DNA from: Haliangium sp050303215
GTDB taxonomy: Bacteria > Myxococcota_A > Polyangia > Haliangiales > Haliangiaceae
Assembly: GCF_050303215.1 (NCBI RefSeq)
Contig: NZ_JBNLBH010000065.1
Location: 1-64,000, forward strand
Length of the DNA stretch: 64,000 nucleotides
Direction of reading: 5' to 3'
This document shows, one piece after another, positions 25,931 to 40,535 of the stretch. The notes beneath the pieces were generated by a model. The model saw nothing but the letters and a program-made list of their open reading frames with translations. It searched no databases and was not told where the DNA came from. The first letter of the stretch is position 1, and every line of letters begins with the position of its first letter. The translations under genes were made by a program, and so were the position numbers.

Positions 25931-27136
25931 TCAGGCTCGTGTGGGCCTGGTACCCACGAAGCGGAGCCGGTCGAGGACCGGGCCGGCGCTGTACCGAGGC
26001 GCGCCGGCGGGGGCGCTCTCAGGCTCGCCTGTGGCTGCGGAGGCGGCCGCGGCGCGCGCTCGTGCGTAGTCGATGGTGCTTTGCAGATTGCCATCGACCA
26101 CTCCGGACAATAGACCAGTATAACGCAACATTGCGGCGCGGTTGTCCAACATTTGTAGGTTTATTTCCAGGGCCCGGAAGCGAGCGGTGGTTGCGTCGTG
26201 CAAGCGCACCACTGCCTCGATGGCCTGCTTGCCACCGTCGGGGCCACGTGCGCGGAGCTCTCGTTGGCCGCCGGGGGCGCGGCCGCGGCTGTCTTGCAGC
26301 ATCAGTACGAGGTTGGGCGACCGGGCGTCGCCATCCGGGCCGCGGTCTCGCTCCACCGAGCCGAGATCGTTGGCCAGATAGGTGGACACCACCGCCACCG
26401 CTTCGAGTTCGGTGAGGGGAGGCGCGCGGCGCCGGACGCCCGCGGCGTGGGCGTCGATCGCGGCGTCGACCGCGTCGTCGAGCATTGCGCTCGGGAACCG
26501 ACGACGCACCTCGTCGGCCGCGTCGTCGACGTCGGATGGGCGCGGGCGGTGATCGGCGAGCTGCCACAGGCGCAGATACGGCTCGGTGCCGATGAGGAGG
26601 GGGCGGAGGCGGAAGAAGTCCGGCAGCCCCAGGCGCGCCAGCCCGGTCGCGGTGGCCGGCGGGGACGGCGGCTGGGTGAGCTCGAACTCTTCGGCCGCAG
26701 CCGCCAGGTGGTCGGTGAACGAGGTCGTGAACGGCGCCACCTCGCTCGGGGCGGTGTCGGCGATCAGATCCCTCATGAACTCCTGTGCAGCCTGGCCATG
26801 GGGATCGCCCGGTGCGGATCCTGGGTCGAGCAGCGCGCGCTCGATCCGGCGGGCGGGGTGGTCGCTGGCGTCATCGGGGCCGTGGTCGTCGGCGCTCAGA
26901 AACAGGGCCAAGAAGCGCACCGCATGTCGATATGGGCGGGGATCTTCCACCTCCTCCTCACACCCGTGGGGCGAGCAGCGGCAGCAAAAGGTGCCGGCGA
27001 CCAGGGCCGTCCGGGTTGCCCGTTCGGAGGAAGGAAACAGCCCCCGGCTCAGGCTCCACTCCAGGACCTCGGCGGTGAGTGTCCGTTGCAGCCGTTGCAT
27101 GCCCGCGACCACCAGGTGCTCCGGGATCCGCGCCAT
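25931..27136 (-). CDS. Class I terpene synthase
   Basis: The 401-residue product carries the marks of bacterial class I terpene synthases. An Asp-rich motif ADDHGPDD sits on a helix (RFLALFLSADD) at about residues 82-89. A separate NSE triad, NDLGSVERD (residues 256-264), lies on a later helix, followed by a region like RFRALE. These two motifs bind the Mg2+ ions that hold the diphosphate of a prenyl substrate. RLRPLLIGTEPYLRLWQL fits the conserved segment in between. An unusual Cys cluster (CCRCSPHGC) lies near residues 51-59. The ATG at 27136 is used; a GTG at 27175 also extends the frame. Product and chain length cannot be read from sequence. The cyclase-like gene downstream may share the pathway. 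Confidence 0.7.
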   Translation of the reverse strand: MARIPEHLVVAGMQRLQRTLTAEVLEWSLSRGLFPSSERATRTALVAGTFCCRCSPHGCEEEVEDPRPYRHAVRFLALFLSADDHGPDDASDHPARRIERALLDPGSAPGDPHGQAAQEFMRDLIADTAPSEVAPFTTSFTDHLAAAAEEFELTQPPSPPATATGLARLGLPDFFRLRPLLIGTEPYLRLWQLADHRPRPSDVDDAADEVRRRFPSAMLDDAVDAAIDAHAAGVRRRAPPLTELEAVAVVSTYLANDLGSVERDRGPDGDARSPNLVLMLQDSRGRAPGGQRELRARGPDGGKQAIEAVVRLHDATTARFRALEINLQMLDNRAAMLRYTGLLSGVVDGNLQSTIDYARARAAAASAATGEPESAPAGAPRYSAGPVLDRLRFVGTRPTRA

Positions 27137-27149
27137 GGCGGCGGCGATG

Positions 27150-27245
27150 GTACCGGTTCGGACCAGCGCAAGCACGCGTACAGTTACATTGACGGTTGTA
27201 TCGGTAATTTAAAACACTTATTTTTGTGGTATCTTTGGTGGCCAC
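27150..27245. promoter_or_regulatory. AT-rich divergent promoter region
   Basis: The stretch between the terpene synthase gene (leftward) and the MCP-like gene (rightward) holds the lowest GC run nearby, including TTGACG at 27189 and AATTTAAAA near 27206. No pair of boxes with ideal spacing can be fixed, so the call is only that promoters for both genes probably lie here. Confidence 0.4.
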
Positions 27246-27384
27246 GGACGATGCGTCGCCTTGATGAGCGTGAGATACTGGGAGCCCGATGCGGGCGCCG
27301 ACATCAGCACGTGTCGGGCACCAGCGATCTGGGCCCAGGCGCACTTGGCGATTGGTCTCGGCCGATGGCCACGCGAGCACGAAG

Positions 27385-28608
27385 ATGATGGCTTGGTTCA
27401 TGCGCAACCTTGGCGAGGACGACGGTGACACCTTCGTCGCGGCCAAGCTGCTGGTGGTGTTTGCGATCGGCACCTGCCTCGGCGCGCTGCTCTTCGGCTC
27501 GTTCTTCTACGCCTGGGTGAGCGGCACCCTGGGGTTGTTCGTCCTGGCCATGGCGGTGCCGATCGGGGGCTCGGCGCTGGTGCTGAGGTGGACGGGATCG
27601 ATGGCCCAGGCGGCCCCGATCTACTTGCTTCCGGTGTGGCTGATGATCAGCGGGACGGCGGTGGTTCTGGGCGGGCCGACCTCGCCGGCGTTCCCGGCCT
27701 ACGCCATCCTGATCCTGGGCGCCACCTTCATGAGTGGCCGGCGCGCGGGCATCCTGTGGACGGTGTTGGTCATCGCCAGCATCGTGACGATCCAGTCGGT
27801 GCCCGAGCGCTGGCTGCCGATGATCGAGGTCGAGCGCGGGCTGATGCAGTTCTTCGCCGGCATGGCCTTGGCCGTGGTGTTGACGATGGTGTGCCTGTTC
27901 GCGCTCATCTATGACTCCAGCAAGAGCGCGGCCCTGAACGAACTGCGCAAGGCCAACCAGCGCATCGCCCAGATGGTGGTCCAACTCGAGCACGCGAGCG
28001 AGCGCCTGGTGAACTCGCAAGAGCGCTTCCTGGGCTCCCGAGGTGACGGCCGCAGTGGCCTCATCGGGCGCATGCTGCAGAAGGCTCGGGACGGGCAGGT
28101 TGCCATCGAGCAGTCTCGGGTCAGCGTCGCCGGCATGATCGGGCAGTACCGCCAGATCGCCGCCCGGGTGCAGCACTTGTTCCGCTACTCGCAACTCATC
28201 GTCGATGTGGTCTCTACCATCGATCGAATCTCGGATCGGCTCGACCTGATGGCCCTCAACGTGGGGATCGAGGCCGCTCACAGCGGCGAGGCCGGCAAGC
28301 AGTTCACGATCCTGGCCGGCGACATGCGCGCGCTGGCCGAGCGGGTGCTGGCCGAGACCCAGCAGATCAAATCGGCGCTCCAGAACGTGCACGAGCAGAT
28401 CCGCGAGGTTCTGGAGTCGAGCACCTCGGGCCAGGCCCTCACCGAGGAGAGCGCCGCCAAGATCGCCGCCATGGCCCGCACCTTCGACGAGATCTACGGA
28501 CTGGTAGAGGAGACCGAGAGCGCCACGGGGCAGATCACCGAGGACACGCTGACCCAGATCTCGGCGGTGCGGCGGCTGGTTTCGGTGGCGGCCCGCAGTG
28601 ACGCTTGA
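27385..28608 (+). CDS. Membrane protein with MCP-type signalling tip
   Basis: The 407-residue product has about six hydrophobic helices in its first 180 residues (for example LLVVFAIGTCLGALLF, YLLPVWLMISGTAVVLGG, MALAVVLTMVCLFALIY), then a long coiled-coil region. The segment ISDRLDLMALNVGIEAAHSG...FTILAGDMRALAERV matches the hairpin tip of methyl-accepting chemotaxis proteins, which binds CheA and CheW. It lacks a periplasmic sensor domain, so the membrane part may itself sense. No che genes are nearby. The ATG at 27385 is used; an ATG at 27289 with GGGAG close upstream would add 32 residues with no clear character. Confidence 0.7.
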   Translation: MMAWFMRNLGEDDGDTFVAAKLLVVFAIGTCLGALLFGSFFYAWVSGTLGLFVLAMAVPIGGSALVLRWTGSMAQAAPIYLLPVWLMISGTAVVLGGPTSPAFPAYAILILGATFMSGRRAGILWTVLVIASIVTIQSVPERWLPMIEVERGLMQFFAGMALAVVLTMVCLFALIYDSSKSAALNELRKANQRIAQMVVQLEHASERLVNSQERFLGSRGDGRSGLIGRMLQKARDGQVAIEQSRVSVAGMIGQYRQIAARVQHLFRYSQLIVDVVSTIDRISDRLDLMALNVGIEAAHSGEAGKQFTILAGDMRALAERVLAETQQIKSALQNVHEQIREVLESSTSGQALTEESAAKIAAMARTFDEIYGLVEETESATGQITEDTLTQISAVRRLVSVAARSDA

Positions 28609-28740
28609 CCTCGCAGTCCGGGGCGTTCGGTGCTACCCTACCGCCGGTGTCCCCCGCCGCCGGCGCCCCCACCGAGGCCGGCGCTGACCCGCACCGGCCT
28701 CGCACGAGGTCGGTGTCACTCGAGAGGATCCAGAGGATCG

Positions 28741-29454
28741 ATGTCGCTCATTGAGATCAGCCGCGCCCTCGCCCGCGCAGTGGACGAACTCCACTTCGGG
28801 GCCCCCGTCACCCACGTCTACAACCCCCTGGTCTACGCTCGTGTCCCCCACGAGGCCTACCTCGAACGCTACGGCCAAGGCCGCCGTGAGGTGGTGCTCG
28901 TGGGTATGAACCCTGGCCCCTTCGGGATGGCCCAGACCGGGGTCCCATTCGGAGACGTGGGCATGGTACGTGACTGGATGGGCATCGACGGCCGCCTCGG
29001 CAAGCCCCCGCACGAGCACCCCAAGCGGCCGGTGCTCGGGTTTTCGTCCACCCGGGCAGAGGTCAGCGGGACGCGGCTGTGGAGCTGGGCCCGGGATCGC
29101 TTTGGCACCCCCAAGCGCTTCTTCGCTCGATTCTTCGTGTCCAACTACTGCCCGCTGGTGTTCATGGAGGCGAGCGGGCGCAACTGCACCCCGGACAAGC
29201 TGGCCAAGCGTGAGCGCGAGCTGCTGTATGCGGTCTGCGACCAGGCGCTGCGCCAGACCGTCGAGGCCCTGCGTCCGCGCATCGTGGTCGGAGTGGGCGC
29301 CTTTGCTGCCAAGCGTGCGAGTGTAGCCCTGAGCGGCCTGGACGTCGAGGTGGGGACGATGCTGCACCCGAGCCCGGCCAGCCCCAAGGCCAACCAGGGC
29401 TGGGCCGAGCACGCCGACGCGGATCTCCGCGCCCTGGGCGTCGCGCTGCCGTGA
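28741..29454 (+). CDS. SMUG1-type uracil-DNA glycosylase
   Basis: The 237-residue product contains GMNPGPFGMAQTGVPFG (about residues 55-71), the catalytic water-activating motif of SMUG1 enzymes, and HPSPASP near the C-terminus, the second active-site motif. SMUG1 removes uracil and oxidised pyrimidines from DNA to start base excision repair. The family is best known from animals, with a bacterial branch. The flanking motifs (FVSNYCPLVFMEASGRNCTP, split here as FVSNYCPL and SGRNCTP) fit the family. The gene stands alone; the ATG at 28741 is preceded by a weak AGAGGA. The fold and motifs make the function likely. Confidence 0.85.
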   Translation: MSLIEISRALARAVDELHFGAPVTHVYNPLVYARVPHEAYLERYGQGRREVVLVGMNPGPFGMAQTGVPFGDVGMVRDWMGIDGRLGKPPHEHPKRPVLGFSSTRAEVSGTRLWSWARDRFGTPKRFFARFFVSNYCPLVFMEASGRNCTPDKLAKRERELLYAVCDQALRQTVEALRPRIVVGVGAFAAKRASVALSGLDVEVGTMLHPSPASPKANQGWAEHADADLRALGVALP

Positions 29455-29539
29455 GCCGGCGCTGAGTCGGACTCGACCAGGAGCACCACGGGCATCGAGC
29501 AGGTGACGCCTGCGGGTCCATGGGTTAGGATAGAAGCGT

Positions 29540-29740
29540 ATGAGACGCCTTATCGTTCCTATCCTACTAGCGATCGCGGTGCTGGGAACCTCGGTCAGCG
29601 CGTGTGTCGTGCGGACCTCACCCGGGCATCGGCATCATCACGTAAACAAGCGCTCGCACGGGGTCAAGAAGCACCCCAAGCAGCACAAGAAGCCCAAGCG
29701 GCACAAGAAGCACCGCAAGCACAAGAAGCGCAAGTACTGA
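29540..29740 (+). CDS. Lys/His-rich mini-lipoprotein
   Basis: This 66-residue protein has a signal peptide (RRLIVPILLAIAVLG) with lipobox VSAC, giving a mature lipoprotein of about 45 residues. The mature chain is almost wholly Lys, His and Arg (for example HKKPKRHKKHRKHKKRKY). It would be a strongly basic surface or periplasmic tail that could bind nucleic acid, anionic polymers or metals. Compositional bias like this makes homology hard to judge. AGGATAG lies a little upstream of the ATG. It sits between the uracil glycosylase and the PLP decarboxylase genes, in the same direction. Confidence 0.6.
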   Translation: MRRLIVPILLAIAVLGTSVSACVVRTSPGHRHHHVNKRSHGVKKHPKQHKKPKRHKKHRKHKKRKY

Positions 29741-29787
29741 GGGGCTGACGGGATCGGCGACGGGGCCTCGCGACGTTGGGAGCACTC

Positions 29788-31248
29788 ATGGACGACCCTG
29801 ACAAGCCGCGCTTCCATATGAGCCCAGAGGCGTTCCGACGCCACGGCCGCGAGGTGGTGGATTGGATCGCCGACTACATGGAGCGGGTGGCCGAACTGCC
29901 GGTCTCCGCCCAGGTGGCGCCGGGCGAGGTGATGGCGCGCTTGCCCAAGCACGCGCCTGAGCGCGGCGAGCCGTTCGAGGCCATGCTTCGCGACCTCGAC
30001 CAGGTCGTCGTGCCCGGCCTCATGCACTGGCAGCACCCGTCGTTCTTCGGCTACTTCCCGTGCAACACCAGCGGGCCTTCGATCCTGGGGGATCTGCTGG
30101 CGTCGGGGCTGGGGGTCCAGGGCATGCTGTGGCAGACCTCGCCGGCGTGCACCGAGGTCGAGACCCGCGTGCTCGACTGGCTGGTCGACGCGATGGGCCT
30201 GCCGGTGGCGTTCAAGAGCGACGCCGGCGGCGGCGGCGTGATCCAGGACTCGGCGTCGAGTGCGGCCCTGTGCGCGCTCCTGGCAGCGCGTGAGCGGGTC
30301 ACCGGTGGCGCCGGCAACAGCCGCGGCCTGAGCGCAGCCGGGGGAGACGGCGGCCCCGTCGAGGTCGTGGCCTATACCTCGTCACATGCGCACTCGTCGT
30401 TGGCCAAGGCGGCCATGATTGCGGGCCTCGGCCGCGACCGCATGCGCGCCGTCGAGGTGGACGAGCGCTTCGCCATGCGCCCCCAGGCCCTGGCCCGAGC
30501 GATTGAAGGGGATCTCGCGGCCGGGCGGATTCCAGCCTTCGTGTGCGCGACCGTGGGCACGACTTCGTCCCACGCCATCGATCCGGTCCCCGCCATCGCC
30601 GAGATCTGTCGCGCCCACGGGCTGTGGCTGCACATCGACGCCGCCGCCGCCGGGCCGGCTGCGATGTGTCCCGAGTATCGCTGGATTCACGACGGGGTCG
30701 AGCATGCCGACTCGTACTGCTTCAACCCCCACAAGTGGATGTTCACCAACTTCGACTGTGACTGCTTCTACGTCCGCGACCGCGCGGCGTTGGTGGCCGC
30801 CCTCGGCATCCTCCCCGAATATTTGCGCAACCAGGCCACCGAGTCGGGACAGGTGTTCGATTACCGCGACTGGCAGGTCCCGCTGGGCCGACGCTTCCGA
30901 GCCCTCAAGCTGTGGTTCGTGCTGCGCTGGTACGGCTTGGAGGGCTTGCGTGCGCACCTGGCCCGGCACATCGCGCTGGCCCGATGGTTCGCCGATCAGG
31001 TCCGCGCCGACGAGCGCTTCGTGCTCATTGGCGAGCCTCCGCTCAACCTGGTGTGCTTTCGCCACGTGGCCGGGGACGAGGCCTCGGAGCGCGTGCTCGC
31101 CGAGGTCAATGACACCGGCCGGGTGTTCCTGTCCCACACCCGACTGGATGGGCGCTACGTCCTCCGTATGTCGATCGGGGGCACCTTCACTGAGGCCGAG
31201 CATGTCGAGGCGGCGTGGGCGTTGCTGTCCGCGGCCGCGCGGGGATAG
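29788..31248 (+). CDS. PLP-dependent aromatic-L-amino-acid decarboxylase family protein
   Basis: The 486-residue product belongs to the group II PLP decarboxylases. It contains HWQHPSFFGYFP near residue 79, the cofactor ring-stacking THSH-like segment YTSSHAHSSLAKAA, the Asp of LHIDAAAAG, and the Schiff-base lysine in NPHKW (Lys316). The pattern is that of aromatic amino-acid (Trp, Tyr, Dopa) decarboxylases, which make amines and CO2. The ATG at 29788 follows GGGAG by six bases. The gene lies 200 bases upstream of the aminobenzoate-type operon but whether it belongs to it is unknown. A second, diverged decarboxylase is encoded at 40536. Confidence 0.85.
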   Translation: MDDPDKPRFHMSPEAFRRHGREVVDWIADYMERVAELPVSAQVAPGEVMARLPKHAPERGEPFEAMLRDLDQVVVPGLMHWQHPSFFGYFPCNTSGPSILGDLLASGLGVQGMLWQTSPACTEVETRVLDWLVDAMGLPVAFKSDAGGGGVIQDSASSAALCALLAARERVTGGAGNSRGLSAAGGDGGPVEVVAYTSSHAHSSLAKAAMIAGLGRDRMRAVEVDERFAMRPQALARAIEGDLAAGRIPAFVCATVGTTSSHAIDPVPAIAEICRAHGLWLHIDAAAAGPAAMCPEYRWIHDGVEHADSYCFNPHKWMFTNFDCDCFYVRDRAALVAALGILPEYLRNQATESGQVFDYRDWQVPLGRRFRALKLWFVLRWYGLEGLRAHLARHIALARWFADQVRADERFVLIGEPPLNLVCFRHVAGDEASERVLAEVNDTGRVFLSHTRLDGRYVLRMSIGGTFTEAEHVEAAWALLSAAARG

Positions 31249-31447
31249 TCGGCCGAGTTCACGGTAGCGCGGTCGCACGCGCTACCGGCGCCGAGGCGGT
31301 CGTAGTGATGCCCGCCACCACGCGCCGCAGGCGCGAGCAGCCGGCAACTTTTGCGCGCCGGCCAACGGCGACCGAGCGATCGTGCTCGTGCAATAATGCC
31401 GAGCCTTCTTCAGCCGGACGAAGAGCCCCATCCTCCAGGAGCCCGCC

Positions 31448-32626
<1,179 letters not shown>

Positions 32627-32635
32627 AGGCTGGCC

Positions 32636-34966
<2,331 letters not shown>

Positions 34967-34985
34967 GCTGCGCGCAGGAGCGGCC

Positions 34986-35867
34986 ATGGCGAGTGCGATG
35001 ACGCAACACCAGCACGACGGTCTCGGCCCCGACGGGCTGGCAGGCTCCCGCGCCTTGGTCACCGGGGGCGGGCGCGGCATCGGGGCGGCCATCGCCCGGG
35101 CCCTGGCCGAGGCTGGCGCGACCGTGACCGTGACCGGACGCGACCGGGCCCGCCTCGACGCCGTGGTGGCCGAGATCGAGGGCCGCGGCGGCCGGGCCCA
35201 GGCCGAGGTCATGGACGTGACCGATGAGGCCGTGGTCCGGCAGGTCATCGGCGGCGGGGGCGGCGCCGGAGATCACGACCAGGTGCTGGCACCCGGCGCT
35301 GGGGACGAGGCCGGCTCGCCGACGGCGGTGTCGGGGGTGTTCGACATCCTGGTCAACAACGCCGGTGTGGCCGACAGTGTGCCCTTCAAGCGCATGGATC
35401 GAGCCCACTGGGAGCGCATGCTGGCGGTCAACCTGACCGGGGTGTACCTGTGCTGCCGGGCGGCGTTGCCGGGCATGTTGGCGCGAGGTGGCGGCCGTGT
35501 GGTCAACATCGCCAGCACTGCGGGCCTGCGCGGCTACGCGTATGTAGCGGCGTATGCGGCGGCCAAGCACGGGGTGATCGGGCTGACCCGATCGCTGGCG
35601 CTGGAGTGCGCGCGCGCGGGCGTGACCGTCAACGCGGTGTGCCCAGGCTACACCGACACCGACATGACTCGGGCCACCCTGGCCAACATCCAGGCCAAGA
35701 CCGGACGTTCGGCCGAGGATGCTCTGGCGGCGCTGGTGAGCGACAACCCCCAGCGGCGCCTGATTCAGCCCGAGGAGGTGGCGAGCGCGGTGCTGTGGCT
35801 GTGCAGCCCGGGCGCGGCTGCGGTCACCGGGCAGGCCATCGCCGTGGCCGGCGGGGAGGTCATGTAG
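34986..35867 (+). CDS. Short-chain dehydrogenase/reductase with an insert
   Basis: The 293-residue product is a classical SDR: a Rossmann TGGGRGIG motif (about 27-34), NNAG, a catalytic Ser in NIASTAG, and YAAAK (Tyr and Lys of the active site). It probably acts as a 3-hydroxyacyl-CoA dehydrogenase in the operon. An extra Gly/Ala-rich insert of about 30 residues (between VVRQVIGG and FDILVNNAG) separates two standard strands and is absent from typical SDRs. The gene starts 20 bases after the monooxygenase gene. Confidence 0.85.
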   Translation: MASAMTQHQHDGLGPDGLAGSRALVTGGGRGIGAAIARALAEAGATVTVTGRDRARLDAVVAEIEGRGGRAQAEVMDVTDEAVVRQVIGGGGGAGDHDQVLAPGAGDEAGSPTAVSGVFDILVNNAGVADSVPFKRMDRAHWERMLAVNLTGVYLCCRAALPGMLARGGGRVVNIASTAGLRGYAYVAAYAAAKHGVIGLTRSLALECARAGVTVNAVCPGYTDTDMTRATLANIQAKTGRSAEDALAALVSDNPQRRLIQPEEVASAVLWLCSPGAAAVTGQAIAVAGGEVM

Positions 35868-36019
35868 CCGGCCACGCGGACGAGGTCCGCCCAGCGCGCC
35901 GGCAGGTGAGAGCCTGGCGGGCGGCCCGGCAGAGAGCGCGTCGAGTGAGCTCGACTGGCAAGCGCGCGCCGGGTGAGCTCGACAGCGATGGCGAGAACGA
36001 CCGACGAGGAGCAGCCGAC

Positions 36020-36829
<810 letters not shown>

Positions 36830-36847
36830 TCCGCGATGGAGTCAGAC

Positions 36848-38043
<1,196 letters not shown>

Positions 38044-38047
<4 letters not shown>

Positions 38048-38463
38048 GCGGGCAGGACGGCCGAGGGCATCGAATCCTGCAGCCCGAGGGCTGGGCCGCG
38101 CCCAAGGGGTACGTCAACGGGGTGGCCGCGCGCGGGACGACCGTGTTCGTGGCCGGTCAGATCGGTTGGGATCCGGGCGGGGCGCTGGTCGGGCCGAGTC
38201 TGGTCGAGCAGACCACCCAAGCCTTGCGCAACATCACCGCGGTCCTGGCCGAGGCCGGGGCCGGGCCCGAACACCTGGTGCGGTTGACCTGGTACGTGAC
38301 CGATATGGACGCGTATCGAGGCAGCCTGCGTGAGCTGGGACGGGTGTACCGCGACGTCATGGGGCGGCACTACCCGACCATGGCGCTGGTGCAGGTGGTG
38401 AGCCTGGTCGAGCCGGGCGCGGTGGTAGAGATCGAGGCCACCGCCGTGGTCCCGGAGCCGTAG
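38044..38463 (+). CDS. RidA family protein
   Basis: This 139-residue protein belongs to the RidA/YjgF family: VFVAGQIGWDPGG, TQALRNITAVLAEAG, LVRLTWYVTDMDAYRG and EATAVVPEP. Family members hydrolyse reactive enamines and imines to ketones plus ammonia. In this operon it could release the amino group from an aminocyclohexene-type intermediate, as similar genes do in 2-aminobenzoate clusters; that is inference. The usual catalytic Arg lies within the VVEIEAT stretch but is not obvious here. Its start overlaps the previous stop (ATGA). Confidence 0.85.
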
Positions 38464-38678
38464 CTGGTCCGGCCGCTGGCAGCGACCGTCACCCGCGAGC
38501 ACGGGCCGTTCGAGGCGCACTCGCTCGGGGCGACGCGGGGCCAGCCGACAGAAAAACGCGAAGTTGGTCACAGCCGGCGCTGTTGCGTGAAACCATGGTG
38601 AGTGCCAGCGCGTCTTTATCTATGGAGGCCGACAGCGAGCCGCTCGGAACCCAGCCGGGCTCGCTCCCGCCGCCCCCC

Positions 38679-38686
38679 AGGAGGAG
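38679..38686 (+). promoter_or_regulatory. Strong Shine-Dalgarno for the 58-residue ORF
   Basis: AGGAGGAG ends five bases before the ATG at 38692, an unusually strong site for this window. It is the main reason for calling the short ORF a gene. Confidence 0.6.
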
Positions 38687-38691
38687 ACCTC

Positions 38692-38868
38692 ATGACCAAG
38701 TCAGCGCATTACCAGTCTTCGACCGCAGCGCTCCACTGGCTTCGCGCCGCGGCCGGCTCGCTCTTGCACGAGCTGGGTCGCCTGGGGCGTATGAAGATGG
38801 GCGCGATGAACCTGTACAGCCGCGCCCTGTTTCCGTCGCCGTCGCCGGCGCAGCGACCGTCGCTGTAG
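38692..38868 (+). CDS. Small hypothetical protein, 58 residues
   Basis: A 58-residue ORF starts behind a near-perfect Shine-Dalgarno. The product begins MTKSAHYQSSTAALHWLRAA and forms what looks like an amphipathic helix (HWLRAAAGSLLHELGRLGR) before a Pro/Ser-rich end. No known family comes to mind. It lies alone between the RidA operon and a convergent methyltransferase gene. It could be a true small protein or a leader; confidence rests on the ribosome site. Confidence 0.4.
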   Translation: MTKSAHYQSSTAALHWLRAAAGSLLHELGRLGRMKMGAMNLYSRALFPSPSPAQRPSL

Positions 38869-38909
38869 CCGCGCACCGGCGCGAGGACGGGCCACGGCCG
38901 GGCGGTCGT

Positions 38910-40424
<1,515 letters not shown>

Positions 40425-40535
40425 ACAGGTCCACCATACCGCGTGTTGCCATGGGCAACGCCGAGAACCTCAGCTTCGCTGCAGGTACTCGGATCTCGCC
40501 GCCGCGTCGTACCGGCAGGCCGCTACAATCACGCC

